The notes: generated from the sequence alone by a model not told the origin. Numbered from the stretch's first letter, positions 8,219 through 18,245 are shown. The stretch: DNA of 37,018 nt from Stackebrandtia albiflava (GCF_007994225.1 NZ_VLLL01000007.1:429686-466703), one strand, 5' to 3'. Translations and numbers: made by a program.

Positions 8219-9477
8219 GGAAGCACCCCCCTCGATTCCAGTGCCTGCACCAGTTGGTCCCGCATCGCCTGCGCGGTCGGCTCCGGGTCGATCGACGCGG
8301 GCGGCGACAGCAACGCCGAGGTCACGGTGGAGACGTTCTGGTAGACCGGGGTCACCGGTCGGGGCGCGGCCGTCTCCAACGCCGCCAGGATCGCGTCGCG
8401 CATCGGGTACGCCTCCGCCATCTGCGGGTCGTCGTACACCGACTCGATCGTCGGCGGGAGCCCGTCGTTGACCGCCGCCATCAACTGGCTCTCCTCGTCG
8501 CGCAGGCACAACGCCGCGTCGAACGAGGCCGCCTTGTTGGCGGAGTAGCTGCTGATGCCGAAGTTCGCGCCGCCCAGCGGCGACCGGCCGGGGCCGTCGA
8601 TCCCGGGATAGGGCGCCCATTCGAAGTCCTCGGCGATACCCGGTTCGTTGGCGACCATGGACGCGTACACGAACGGCCAGTTCACCTGGGCGAACGCCAC
8701 ACCGCTCTCCATGGCCAGCCGCGCCTGGTCCTCCTGGGTGTTCGACAACGAGGGGTCGGCGGCGGCCGAACGGGAGAAGTCCCTGATCTCCTCCATGGCG
8801 GTGACGGCCGGCTCGCCGAGTTCCACCTTGTCACCGGCCTCGTTGAGGATCGATCCGCCGGCGCTCTCGATCATGCTGTTGAACCACACGACCAGGCCCT
8901 CGTACTGGGCGCCGGTCACCTCCACGTAGTGGGGGCGGTCCTCGGCGGCCAGCCGTTCGGCGGTGTCGATCAGCTCCCGCCACGTCTCGGCGGGTTCGGG
9001 CATGAGGTCGGAGCGGTACCAGAGCAGTTGGACATTGGTGTTGTAGGGCGCGGCGTACAGTTCGCCCTCGTAGGTGGCCGTCTTGAGTGGCGCCTCCAGG
9101 ACGCCCTCCTCGGCCTGCCGCCGCAGGTCGTCGGGCCACGGTTCGATCCATTCGGCACTGGCCAGTTCGGCGGTCCAGGTGACGTCGAGGCCGAGAACGT
9201 CCATGCCCTCGTCGCCGGCGGCGAGTCGCCGCACCAGTTGCTCCCGCTGCGAGTCGGCGTCGCGGGGCAGCGTGTTGAGGACGATCCGGTATTCGCCGTC
9301 GGCGAGTTCGTTGCAGCGTTCGACGATCTTGCCCAGGTTCTCCTGCGGCGCGTTGTAGAGGTTGACGACGACACCGCCGCCCTCACCGCCGCATCCGGTG
9401 AGCAGACCGGCCAGCCCGGCGGCGGCGATTCCACCGCACACCAGTCGGGACATTCGCGACCGTCGTTTCCCAGACAC
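8215..9477 (-). CDS. lpqY: LpqY-like trehalose-binding lipoprotein
   Basis: This extracellular solute-binding lipoprotein delivers sugar to the SugAB-like channel. From the GTG at 9477 it has 420 residues: a basic start (KRRSRMSR), a hydrophobic core and the lipobox LLTGC with lipidated C29. An ATG at 9453 inside the n-region is the alternative start; neither has a clear ribosome site. The mature chain is a family 1 binding protein. Segments [51 protein letters not shown] and [10 protein letters not shown], and the ending [20 protein letters not shown], run parallel to mycobacterial LpqY, which recycles trehalose from cell-envelope glycolipid synthesis. The gene lies 67 nt after lacI and leads the four-gene operon. 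Trehalose specificity is inferred from this similarity; another alpha-glucoside remains possible. Confidence 0.85.
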   Translation of the reverse strand: MSGKRRSRMSRLVCGGIAAAGLAGLLTGCGGEGGGVVVNLYNAPQENLGKIVERCNELADGEYRIVLNTLPRDADSQREQLVRRLAAGDEGMDVLGLDVTWTAELASAEWIEPWPDDLRRQAEEGVLEAPLKTATYEGELYAAPYNTNVQLLWYRSDLMPEPAETWRELIDTAERLAAEDRPHYVEVTGAQYEGLVVWFNSMIESAGGSILNEAGDKVELGEPAVTAMEEIRDFSRSAAADPSLSNTQEDQARLAMESGVAFAQVNWPFVYASMVANEPGIAEDFEWAPYPGIDGPGRSPLGGANFGISSYSANKAASFDAALCLRDEESQLMAAVNDGLPPTIESVYDDPQMAEAYPMRDAILAALETAAPRPVTPVYQNVSTVTSALLSPPASIDPEPTAQAMRDQLVQALESRGVLP

Positions 9478-9519
9478 ATCGGGACGATAAGCCGGTCGGA
9501 GTGCGCGGCGACGCGTTTT

Positions 9520-9532
9520 CGGGATATTCCCG
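9520..9532. promoter_or_regulatory. Inverted repeat before the sugar-importer operon
   Basis: CGGGA-TAT-TCCCG lies in the 67-nt lacI-lpqY gap. It could be a short operator for the LacI-type regulator encoded directly upstream, but lacks the CG centre usual for that family. On the minus strand a TTATCG hexamer about 13 nt before the GTG is the best -10 candidate. Confidence 0.3.
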
Positions 9533-9544
9533 GCCCTGGAGTAC

Positions 9545-10552
9545 TCAGACCGCGGCGGTGCTGCCGCGTACCACCAGTTCACCCGGGATGGGCACGACCT
9601 GGTCGAACGGGCCGTCCAACGCCATGCGCAACGCCCGGCCGCCCATGTCGGACAGTGGCAGCCGGACGGTCGTCAGCGGGGGGTGGAGGTCGGCCGCGAG
9701 CGGCACGTCGTCGAAGCCGACGACCGAGACGTCCCCGGGGATGGAGACCCCGGCCTCGCGCAGGGCGGTACAGAAACCGCCCGCCATCACGTCCGAGGAG
9801 ACGAACACGGCGGTGGAGTCCCGCCCGGACTCGCAGAACCGGCGTCCGGCGGCGTAACCGCCGTCGCGGCTGAAGTCGGTGGCGATGACGGCCACGTCCG
9901 CGCCGGGCGGAAGCGCCGCCGCGAAGCCCTCGCGGCGTTCCGCGACCACCTTCAGGGTCTCGGGACCGGCGACGACGGTGAACCGCCGGTGACCGAGCGA
10001 GGCGAGATGTTCGGCCAGCACTCCGGCACCCTCCCGGTTCTGCGGGTAGAGGCAGCCGCCGGGCAGGCCCGGTTGTCCGATGGAGACGACTCCGGCACCG
10101 GACTCGCGGGAGGTGGCGAGCGCGGCGGCGAGCCGGTCCTCCGCGTCGGCGAGGGTGGTACGGGAACCGACCACTATGGTGGCGCGGGGCCGGAAGCCGC
10201 GCAGCGAGGCCAGTTGGGCGATCTCCGCGTCGGGGTCGATGCCGGTCTCGCCGATGACCATCTGCACGCCGCGTTCACCGGCGGCGACCAGGGCGCCCTG
10301 GGCGATGAGCGCGAAGTACGGGTCGGTGACGTCGTGCAGGAGCATGGCGACGACCGAGGACGTGTTGCGGGCGAGTCCCTGGGCCTGCACGTTGGGCGCG
10401 TACCGCAGCTCCTCGGCGACCTTGCGCACCTTCTCGGCGAGCGCGGCGCTCACCTTGTGGGGGGAGCCGTTGAGGACTCGGGAGGCGGTGGCGACCGATA
10501 CCTGGGCGCGGGCGGCGACGTCGGCCAGTGTGGTGGGGCGGGTGTGATCCAC
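9545..10552 (-). CDS. LacI-family transcriptional regulator
   Basis: This 335-residue repressor has an N-terminal helix-turn-helix at about residues 8-27 (TLADVAARAQVSVATASRVL) and a hinge helix with the NVQAQGLAR segment that inserts in the operator minor groove. The periplasmic-binding-like sensor domain starts at SSVVAMLLHDVTDPYFA and ends with VVGFDDVPLAADLHPPLTTVR. The start is GTG 10552 (VDHTRP); no good ribosome site is seen, and a TAATCT -10-like hexamer 11 nt upstream suggests a short or absent leader. It is divergent from the TIM barrel gene and directly upstream of the importer operon, so control of both by the imported sugar or a metabolite is the natural inference. Confidence 0.9.
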   Translation of the reverse strand: MDHTRPTTLADVAARAQVSVATASRVLNGSPHKVSAALAEKVRKVAEELRYAPNVQAQGLARNTSSVVAMLLHDVTDPYFALIAQGALVAAGERGVQMVIGETGIDPDAEIAQLASLRGFRPRATIVVGSRTTLADAEDRLAAALATSRESGAGVVSIGQPGLPGGCLYPQNREGAGVLAEHLASLGHRRFTVVAGPETLKVVAERREGFAAALPPGADVAVIATDFSRDGGYAAGRRFCESGRDSTAVFVSSDVMAGGFCTALREAGVSIPGDVSVVGFDDVPLAADLHPPLTTVRLPLSDMGGRALRMALDGPFDQVVPIPGELVVRGSTAAV

Positions 10553-10696
10553 GTATCGCAGATTACCCGAGACGTTCCACTCGCATACCGTCCGTATTGG
10601 CAGATCAGCGCCGCCGGTCGGTGGGGCGCGACACCGGTTCGGCCCCGGCGCGCCCACCACCCCGGTATGCGGTTGCCAAGGGGTAGGCTGCCAACC
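10553..10696. promoter_or_regulatory. Divergent promoter region lacI / TIM barrel gene
   Basis: This gap of 144 nt holds two outward promoters. For the plus-strand gene TAGGCT (10684-10689) ends 7 nt before the ATG, suggesting a leaderless mRNA. Two 9-bp inverted half-sites, CGCATACCG (10582-10590) and CGGTATGCG (10663-10671), flank the middle of the gap and could be paired binding sites. Confidence 0.4.
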
Positions 10697-11449
10697 ATGT
10701 ACCAGGCGGGCTTCTCCACTCTTGGATTCCCCGGGCGTCCCGTCCCGGAGGTGCTGGACGTCGCCACCAGGCACGGCGCGGACCTGGTGCAACTGCGGAT
10801 CGCCGAGGACGAACCGGTGAACCCGGGGCTCTCGTCACGGGGACGCGCCGAGGTGGCCTCCCGGTTCGGGGACGCCGGGGTGGCGGTCGGGGCGCTCGCG
10901 ACATACGTCCGACTGTCCGATCCGGACCTGCTGGAGCCGCTGCACACCCACCTGGAACTCGCGGTCGACCTCGGAGCGCCCGCGTTGCGGCTGTTCCCCG
11001 GCGACACCGAGCCCGAGGTCGCGGCCGACCGGCTCGCGGCGGCGGTGGACGCCGCCGAGGGCAGCGGTGTCCGGTTGACGGTGGAGACACACGACGCCTT
11101 CCTCTCCGGAACGGCGATCGCCCGGTTGCTCGCGGGCGTCACCGGACGGGCCGGCGCGGTCTGGGACCTCCTGCACACCTGGCGGTCCGGTGAGAAGCCC
11201 GCCGACAGCGCGGCACTGTTGGGGCCGTACCTGGCCGAGTTCCAGATCAAGGACGTCTCGTCGGCGGAGGACCGCAGGCCGCTGGTGCCGGGCACCGGCG
11301 TGCTGCCCATCCGGGAGACGGTGGCCCTGGTGCGCGGCAACGGTTTCACCGGTCCGATCGTGTTCGAGCACGAGGCGCGGTGGTACGCCGACGCCGCGCC
11401 GTTCGAGGAGTCGCTGGCGGCGGCGCTGCGGCTCGCCCGGGGCGAGTGA
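10697..11449 (+). CDS. Sugar phosphate isomerase/epimerase-like TIM barrel protein
   Basis: A 250-residue member of the xylose isomerase-like TIM barrel / AP endonuclease family 2 superfamily. Strand ends carrying typical metal ligands are visible: RLTVETHDAFLSG (Glu), AVWDLLHTWRSGE (Asp and His), AEFQIKDVSS (Gln/Asp) and GPIVFEHEARWYAD (Glu-His). Members isomerise or epimerise sugars, inositols or related compounds using a divalent metal. The substrate cannot be read off. Divergent placement from a LacI regulator and a sugar importer suggests a role in using the imported sugar or a derivative, which is inference. The start ATG 10697 lacks a ribosome site and is preceded by a -10-like TAGGCT. 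Confidence 0.85.
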   Translation: MYQAGFSTLGFPGRPVPEVLDVATRHGADLVQLRIAEDEPVNPGLSSRGRAEVASRFGDAGVAVGALATYVRLSDPDLLEPLHTHLELAVDLGAPALRLFPGDTEPEVAADRLAAAVDAAEGSGVRLTVETHDAFLSGTAIARLLAGVTGRAGAVWDLLHTWRSGEKPADSAALLGPYLAEFQIKDVSSAEDRRPLVPGTGVLPIRETVALVRGNGFTGPIVFEHEARWYADAAPFEESLAAALRLARGE

Positions 11450-11566
11450 CCCGCCCTCCCACCGGAGCCGGGCGAGTCGGCGTCTCACCCCCGACCCCCA
11501 CGCCGATGCCGGGCGACTTTGCCGGAATCGAAGGACGGGAACGGGTTTCACGTTTACCGTGGCGGG

Positions 11567-11926
11567 ATGATCAGGAAGACGCACGTCATAATCGACTGCC
11601 CCGACACGACGTCCCTCGCCCGGTTCTACGCCGACCTGCTGGGCGGCGAGATCGGTGACACCGACAGCGAGTGGATCACGGTGACCACGCCGACCGTACG
11701 TCTCGGTTTCCAGCGGGTCGAGGACTACCGCGCACCCGAGTGGCCGGGCCAGCAGATCCCCCAACAGCTCCACCTGGACTTCGAAGTGGACGACTTCCAG
11801 GCGGAGGGCGACCGGGCCGTCGGCCTGGGCGCCCGGCACCTGGAGGACCACCTCGGCGACGACGGCACCGGCTTCGTCGTGTACCTGGACCCCGCCGGAC
11901 ACCCGTTCTGCCTGGTGAGCGGCTGA
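11567..11926 (+). CDS. VOC (glyoxalase-like) family protein
   Basis: This 119-residue protein has two beta-alpha-beta-beta-beta units typical of vicinal oxygen chelate proteins. The first is THVIIDCPDTTSLARFYADLLG with EWITVTTPTVRLGFQRV; the second is QLHLDFEVDDFQ with GFVVYLDPAGHPFCLV. The Glyoxalase_6-like subgroup in actinobacteria has mostly unknown substrates and often includes antibiotic or toxin resistance proteins. Possible metal ligands are His6 and the HLDFE segment. The ATG at 11567 is used because the fold begins at once; there is little ribosome site (GGCGGG). It is a stand-alone gene on the plus strand. Confidence 0.85.
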   Translation: MIRKTHVIIDCPDTTSLARFYADLLGGEIGDTDSEWITVTTPTVRLGFQRVEDYRAPEWPGQQIPQQLHLDFEVDDFQAEGDRAVGLGARHLEDHLGDDGTGFVVYLDPAGHPFCLVSG

Positions 11927-11950
11927 CGCCGTCCGGTTACTCCGAGTTGC

Positions 11951-11979
11951 TAACATCGATGTTACTAACATTGATGTGA
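11951..11979 (+). promoter_or_regulatory. Tandem operator-like repeats before the AAA-nuclease gene
   Basis: A perfect 14-bp palindrome TAACATCGATGTTA (11951-11964) is followed 15 bp later by an imperfect copy TAACATTGATGTGA (11966-11979). They end 16 nt before the ATG at 11996, in a short AT-rich island, so a bound protein would cover the likely promoter. Confidence 0.5.
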
Positions 11980-11995
11980 GCATTTTCGGAGAGCA

Positions 11996-13441
11996 ATGCT
12001 ATCCAAACCCAGCCGCCTGTTCGGCCGCGAAAGAGAGTGGCACGCGCTGGCCCGCTTCGCCACGCGCGCATCCCGACAACCACAGCTGGGAGTCGTCAGC
12101 GGACGCCGCCGGCAGGGCAAGACCTTCCTGTTGCAGTCGCTGACCGAGGCCGCCGGCGGTTTCTACTTCGGCGCCACTCAGTCCACCGAGACGGAGTCCC
12201 TCCGGTTGTTCGCCACCGCACTCGGCGACTTCCTGGGGGAACCGGTGGGCCGATTCACCGACTGGGACACGGCCGTCCGGTTCCTCTACGCCCGTCTACC
12301 CGCCAGAACGCACCTGGTCGTGATCGACGAGTTCTCCTACTTGACCGACGCGTCACCCCAGCTGCCGTCGATACTCCAACACGCGGTCGACCGGGCGGTG
12401 TTCGAGGAGACACCCCTGTCGATCCTGCTGTGCGGTTCGGCGATGTCGGTCATGGGCGGCATCCTCTCAGGCAACGCGCCACTTCGCGGACGGGCGAATC
12501 TGGAACTGGTCATCCGCCCCTTCGACTATCGCGAGGCGGCCGCCTTCCTCGGTATAACCGAGCCGATCACGGCCTTGAAGACCCACAGTGTGCTCGGAGG
12601 CACGCCCGCCTACCGCGGTTTCATCGCAGGCGATCTCCCCGACGGGCCGGACGACTTCTCCGACTGGGTGTGCCGTACCGTCCTCGACCCCACCATTCCG
12701 CTGTGCCGAGAGGCACGTTACCTCCTCGAGGAGGAGACCCGGGTACCCGATGCGGCCCTCTACCACTCGATACTGGCGGCGGTCGCGGCGGGCAATCACA
12801 CGGCCGGGGGCATCGCCGGTTACGTGGGTCGCAGAGCGCACGAGCTCGCCAGACAACTCACGGTCCTCGAAGACTGCCAGTTGTTGTCGAAAGAGCCCGA
12901 CGTCTTCCGTCGCGGTCGGCCACGTTACCGGATAGTCGAGCCCCTGATGGCCTTCTACAACGTGGTGATGCGGCCGCAATGGGCGCTTGTGGAGAGCGGG
13001 CGCGCCGAGCTGGTGTGGGGTAACGCCGGATCGCGGTTCCACAGCCAGATCCTCGGACCACACCTGGAAACCCTCTGCCGTGACTTCGCGCTGCTTCGTG
13101 ACCATCGGGGCGAACCGGCGGGCGTCGTCGGTTCCGGTGTCGTCGCAGACCACAACCGGCGCCGCCAGATCGAGATCGACGTGGCGGTCTTCGCTCCGGA
13201 GGAACCGGGACGACCTCGCCGACTCCTGTCCATCGGAGAGGCGAAGTGGGGCGAGACGATGGGCGGACGTCAGGTGGCGCGATTGACAAGGGCGCGGGAA
13301 CTGTTGGGAGACATGGGTATCGATGTCACCGACTGCCGCCTGGCCTGTTACGCCGCGGCGGGTTTCGAGGCGGCGGTCGAGGCGGATCCCGAGATCGACA
13401 CCGTGTCGGTGGCCGACCTGTACCGCGCGGAGACGGTGTGA
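11996..13441 (+). CDS. Archaeal-type AAA ATPase with C-terminal PD-(D/E)XK (DUF234) domain
   Basis: This 481-residue protein pairs a STAND/archaeal-type ATPase domain with a nuclease-like C-terminus. Walker A is GRRRQGKT (36-43) and Walker B is LVVIDEFSYL (107-116; D111, E112). CGSAMSVM follows as sensor 1, then GRANLELVIRPFDYREAAAF, typical of ATPase_2 proteins. A winged-helix region (about 255-320) contains GIAGYVGRRAHELARQL. The C-terminal domain has D395 and E415-x-K417 in QIEIDVAVFAP and LLSIGEAKWG, the PD-(D/E)XK active-site pattern of DUF234. The family is common in archaea and scattered in bacteria; biological roles are poorly known. ATG 11996 is chosen because the FGREREW start matches the family; GGAGAG lies only 2 nt away. 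Horizontal origin is possible. Confidence 0.85.
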   Translation: MLSKPSRLFGREREWHALARFATRASRQPQLGVVSGRRRQGKTFLLQSLTEAAGGFYFGATQSTETESLRLFATALGDFLGEPVGRFTDWDTAVRFLYARLPARTHLVVIDEFSYLTDASPQLPSILQHAVDRAVFEETPLSILLCGSAMSVMGGILSGNAPLRGRANLELVIRPFDYREAAAFLGITEPITALKTHSVLGGTPAYRGFIAGDLPDGPDDFSDWVCRTVLDPTIPLCREARYLLEEETRVPDAALYHSILAAVAAGNHTAGGIAGYVGRRAHELARQLTVLEDCQLLSKEPDVFRRGRPRYRIVEPLMAFYNVVMRPQWALVESGRAELVWGNAGSRFHSQILGPHLETLCRDFALLRDHRGEPAGVVGSGVVADHNRRRQIEIDVAVFAPEEPGRPRRLLSIGEAKWGETMGGRQVARLTRARELLGDMGIDVTDCRLACYAAAGFEAAVEADPEIDTVSVADLYRAETV

Positions 13442-13466
13442 CGGGGTCGTGCGCCGGGTGGTGGTT

Positions 13467-13486
13467 CGCCGGGCGTTCACCCGGCG
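13467..13486 (+). terminator. Short hairpin after the AAA-nuclease gene
   Basis: CGCCGGG/CCCGGCG arms of 7 bp with a 6-nt loop, 26 nt past the stop at 13441. A modest terminator candidate. Confidence 0.4.
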
Positions 13487-13589
13487 GTCGCCGCGCCGGC
13501 ATCCGCCGGTAACCCCGGCTCGGCCGTCCGGGGATAGGTTGAGCGCCCAACCGTACCGGTGCGGGCCCCCGACCCCAGGAGACGACGGC

Positions 13590-14279
13590 ATGACGGCACC
13601 CCGCTTCCGTGAACGGCCCGGCCGGCGGTGGGCGACACGGGTCCTGCTCACCGGAACGCTGCTCGTCGCTCCGGCCGGTTGTGGCGGTCGCGCGGAGTTC
13701 GTGGACCCGGCGCCCCCGATGCCCGAGGGGGCGGCGCAGGAGTTCTTCGACGACCTCCCCTACGACTTCTGGGCCTCGGCGGAGGAGGTCTGTCCGAGCG
13801 AGGACGCGCTGCGGTCCGTGTTCCCCGGCTTCCCCGCGTTCGACGAGATCGACCTCACGGCGAGCAGCGGCGCCGTGGACGAGGCCGTCGAGTTCGCCGA
13901 CGCCGGTGTCGGCGGGGACGAGGTGCTACACGCCGCCAGCGCCGTGAGCTGCGTGTACCAGTGGGACATGGACGCTTTCATCATCAACTTCTACGTCTTC
14001 GCCTTCGGCGCCGACGCCGCCGACGACTACTCCGGGCGCGTCCACCCCACTCCCCACGCGGCACCCGGGTGGGACACGTCCTCCTACGACTTCGCCGAGG
14101 ACGTCGAGGACTACGACGAGCCCGAGGACGTCTACGACTGGATCGCGGTGACGGCCCTCAGTGGACACGTTTCGGCCAACGCGAGCGGCAACGTGTACAA
14201 CGACGGCGCCGACGAGGCCCAGACCGTCGCCGCGGTGTTCTCGCTCCTGGACCGGGGCCTGGCCGGGGTGCGCGAGTAG
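13590..14279 (+). CDS. Putative acidic lipoprotein of unknown function
   Basis: This 229-residue protein has a signal peptide with n-region RFRERPGRRWATR, a hydrophobic core (VLLTGTLLVAP) and C31 in VAPAGC, a loose lipobox. The mature chain is very acidic (Asp/Glu-rich, including the EDVEDYDEPEDVYDW segment) and has three further cysteines at most. It shows an alternating helix/strand pattern ending NVYNDGADEAQTVAAVFSLLDRGLAGV, like surface lipoproteins of unknown function in actinomycetes. The ATG at 13590 has AGGAG 8 nt upstream; TAGGTT at 13535-13540 is a possible -10 box. It converges with the first S8 protease gene. No function is proposed. Confidence 0.75.
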   Translation: MTAPRFRERPGRRWATRVLLTGTLLVAPAGCGGRAEFVDPAPPMPEGAAQEFFDDLPYDFWASAEEVCPSEDALRSVFPGFPAFDEIDLTASSGAVDEAVEFADAGVGGDEVLHAASAVSCVYQWDMDAFIINFYVFAFGADAADDYSGRVHPTPHAAPGWDTSSYDFAEDVEDYDEPEDVYDWIAVTALSGHVSANASGNVYNDGADEAQTVAAVFSLLDRGLAGVRE

Positions 14280-14301
14280 CCGCCGGCCCCCGGACACACT
14301 G

Positions 14302-14333
14302 ATGCCGGGACCCCCTGGCGGGAGCCCCGGCAT
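14302..14333. terminator. Hairpin between convergent lipoprotein and S8 genes
   Basis: Eight-bp stem ATGCCGGG/CCCGGCAT (14302-14309, 14326-14333) placed between stops at 14279 and 14358. Likely bidirectional terminator. Confidence 0.6.
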
Positions 14334-14357
14334 GTGCCGGATCAGTGCTCGGTCACC

Positions 14358-15551
14358 TCAGGCGTTCAGGAAACCGATGTTGAGCAGTTTGTTGGGTGTG
14401 CCGGTCCCCGGGTCGGGGACGACGTCGGACAGCGCGTTGTCGACCAGGGCGGCGGACACGTCGGCCGGGGTGGCCGAGGTGTTCTCACCCAGGTAGAGCG
14501 CGGCGGCCCCGGCGACGTGCGGGGACGCCATCGAGGTGCCCGAGATGGTGTCGGTGCCGCCGTCGAGCCAGGTCGAGGTGATGTCCACGCCCGGCGCGAT
14601 GATGTCCACACAGGTGCCGATGTTGGAGAACGACGCGAGGGCGTCGGTGTCGTCGCTGGCGGCGACGGTGATGGCCGACGGGGCCGATGCCGGCGAGGAT
14701 CCGCAGGCGTCCGCACCCGAGTCGTTGCCCGCGGCGACCGCGTAGGTCACGCCCGCGGCCACCGAGGCCTCCACGGCGTCGTTGACGGCCTGGTCCTGCG
14801 GACCTCCGAGGCTCATGTTGGCGACGGCGGGGGCGGTGTGGTTCTCGGTGACCCACTCGATGCCCGCGATGACGCCCTCATAGCTGCCGGATCCGTTGCA
14901 GTCCAGTACCCGGACGCCGACGATGTCGACGCTCTTGGCGAGGCCGTGGGCCTCACCGCCGATGGTGCCCGCCACGTGGGTGCCGTGGCCCTGGCAGTCG
15001 GTCGCGTCCTCGTCACCGTCCACGGTGTCCACACCGCTGGTCGCCCGTCCCCCGAAGTCGGGGTGGTCCATGGCGACGCCGGTGTCGATGACGTACGCCG
15101 TCACGCCCGACCCGGCGGAGTCCGGGTAGGTGTAGGCGGCGTCGCCGGTGGCGGTGTCCTGGTCGACCCGGTCCAGCCCCCATGACGGCGGGCTGTCCTG
15201 TGTGGCGGCGATCGTCATGACCGCGTTCTGCTGCACGTACGCCACCGAGGGGTCGGCGGCCAGTGCACGTGCCTCGTCCTCGGACAGGTTCGCCGAGAAG
15301 CCGTTGATGGTGTCGAAGGTCTGACGGACCTTCCCGTCGTACTCGGACGCGATACCGGCCGCCGTCTTCGCCGAGGCGGAGACCCCGTCGTTCAGGACGA
15401 CGATGTACTCCCCCGCGATGGCGTCCGGGTTCTCGGCGCCGATCACGGTGCCCTCGGCGTGTGCCGGGGCGGCTGCCAGTATCGCCGAGGCGATCGCGAC
15501 GGATCCCGCCGCTCCGAGGGCGACCATGCGCCCCGTCTTGTTGATTCTCAT
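14358..15551 (-). CDS. Secreted S8 serine protease (proteinase K-like), first of three
   Basis: This 397-residue subtilase has a signal peptide (about 1-32, cleavage near AHA|EG) and an I9 inhibitor propeptide (about 45-115, with GEYIVVLNDGV and SVAYVQQNAV). The catalytic domain has D156 in VIDTG, H189 in CQGHGTHVAG, N275 in AAGN and S340 in GTSMASPH. The protease is activated by removing its propeptide outside the cell. Cysteines in DCQGHG, LDCNGSG, DACGS and GTCVD suggest the two disulfides seen in aqualysin/proteinase K relatives. It ends after the catalytic domain (NIGFLNA), so unlike its two neighbours it lacks a P domain. The ATG at 15551 follows GAGAGAAG. Its promoter, 15722-15750, implies a leader of about 165 nt. 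Confidence 0.93.
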   Translation of the reverse strand: MRINKTGRMVALGAAGSVAIASAILAAAPAHAEGTVIGAENPDAIAGEYIVVLNDGVSASAKTAAGIASEYDGKVRQTFDTINGFSANLSEDEARALAADPSVAYVQQNAVMTIAATQDSPPSWGLDRVDQDTATGDAAYTYPDSAGSGVTAYVIDTGVAMDHPDFGGRATSGVDTVDGDEDATDCQGHGTHVAGTIGGEAHGLAKSVDIVGVRVLDCNGSGSYEGVIAGIEWVTENHTAPAVANMSLGGPQDQAVNDAVEASVAAGVTYAVAAGNDSGADACGSSPASAPSAITVAASDDTDALASFSNIGTCVDIIAPGVDITSTWLDGGTDTISGTSMASPHVAGAAALYLGENTSATPADVSAALVDNALSDVVPDPGTGTPNKLLNIGFLNA

Positions 15552-15721
15552 GCGGTCTTCTCTCTCGTTGGGGTGGGCGGGCTGCTGCGGTGCCGTGCCT
15601 CAGCGTCCCTGTGGGTGTCGCGTCGCGACCTCCGTGGCGCCACCGAAGTAGTCGGCACCGCCGCCCGGCCGAAAGAAGCCGGCCCTCCCGGGGCTGGTCG
15701 CCCCGTCGAGGCCGTATGCGA

Positions 15722-15750
15722 ACCGTATGTGCTGGATTTAGGCATGTAAA
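15722..15750 (-). promoter_or_regulatory. Promoter of the first S8 gene
   Basis: On the minus strand -35 TTTACA (15745-15750) and -10 TACGGT (15722-15727) are separated by exactly 17 nt. The same arrangement precedes both other S8 genes, which supports the call. Confidence 0.55.
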
Positions 15751-15928
15751 GAGCTCTTTCCCAAATAGTTCCTAAGGGGCGACGGCCGTCGCGGTCGTTA
15801 CCGTGCGTTCTCGCAGGCAGGCTACCGATTGGTAGGTAACGGAAAAGAAACAAATTTATAATGTGGACAAATGGGCGGAATCGTCTCCGCGCGAACACTT
15901 TCCGTGACGCCGGGCGCGGGCACACGGC

Positions 15929-15960
15929 GACGCCCGGCCGGATGGTTCCGGCCGGGCGTC
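15929..15960 (-). terminator. Perfect 14-bp hairpin after the second S8 gene
   Basis: Arms 15929-15942 and 15947-15960 (GACGCCCGGCCGGA) pair perfectly around a 4-nt loop, 27 nt past the stop at 15988. Strong intrinsic terminator without a T-tract. Confidence 0.75.
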
Positions 15961-15987
15961 TGGGAAGGGAAGGGTGAAGCGATCGGG

Positions 15988-17835
<1,848 letters not shown>

Positions 17836-17952
17836 GTGTCTCGCTCCCTGTGGGATACGGGGCGGCTCGGTCAGACTGTGCCGGAATCCGGCCGGGCCGC
17901 GAGAGGTTCGCTTCCGGGCGAGAAGCGCGGTTCGAGGGCACGAACCGCATTG

Positions 17953-17981
17953 AGCGTATTGAACTATTCTCATGTTGTAAA
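17953..17981 (-). promoter_or_regulatory. Promoter of the second S8 gene
   Basis: Minus strand -35 TTTACA (17976-17981), 17-nt spacer, -10 TACGCT (17953-17958). The leader would be about 110 nt. The layout matches the promoters of the other two S8 genes. Confidence 0.6.
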
Positions 17982-17999
17982 TAGATTCACGCCCATCAA

Positions 18000-18015
18000 T
18001 TTAATGATCATTAAA
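18000..18015. promoter_or_regulatory. Perfect 16-bp AT-rich palindrome
   Basis: TTTAATGATCATTAAA reads the same on both strands. It lies 18 nt upstream of the -35 box of the second S8 gene, an activator-like position. It is unusually AT-rich for this genome. Confidence 0.4.
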
Positions 18016-18213
18016 GCACGCAGAGTTCCGCGCCGCAGGTCAGCCGGGGGTCGAATCGAGGCCGGCCGCGAACCACAGTGGAGTCGTGACGACACGGTCG
18101 CGCAGGTGCGGCCGCACGCGGGCGCCGCCCACGACGATCCCGCGACGACGCCGGGTCGACAAGGGATAGTCGTGGGGAGGTCCCGAGCCCACTGAACGGC
18201 CCGGGACACGCGA

Positions 18214-18245
18214 AGAGCCGCCCGGCTTCACGGCCGGGCGGCTCT
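18214..18245 (-). terminator. Perfect 13-bp hairpin after the third S8 gene
   Basis: Arms AGAGCCGCCCGGC (18214-18226) and its complement (18233-18245) with a 6-nt loop, 31 nt past the stop at 18277. Confidence 0.75.

Larger units (their letters stand above)
15552..15987. other. 436-nt gap between the first and second S8 genes
   Basis: No gene is supported here. The gap holds the long leader and promoter of the first S8 gene, an AT-rich stretch at about 15840-15870, a CTACC-GATT-GGTAG inverted repeat (15822-15835) upstream of that promoter, and the terminator of the second S8 gene (15929-15960). Confidence 0.6.
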
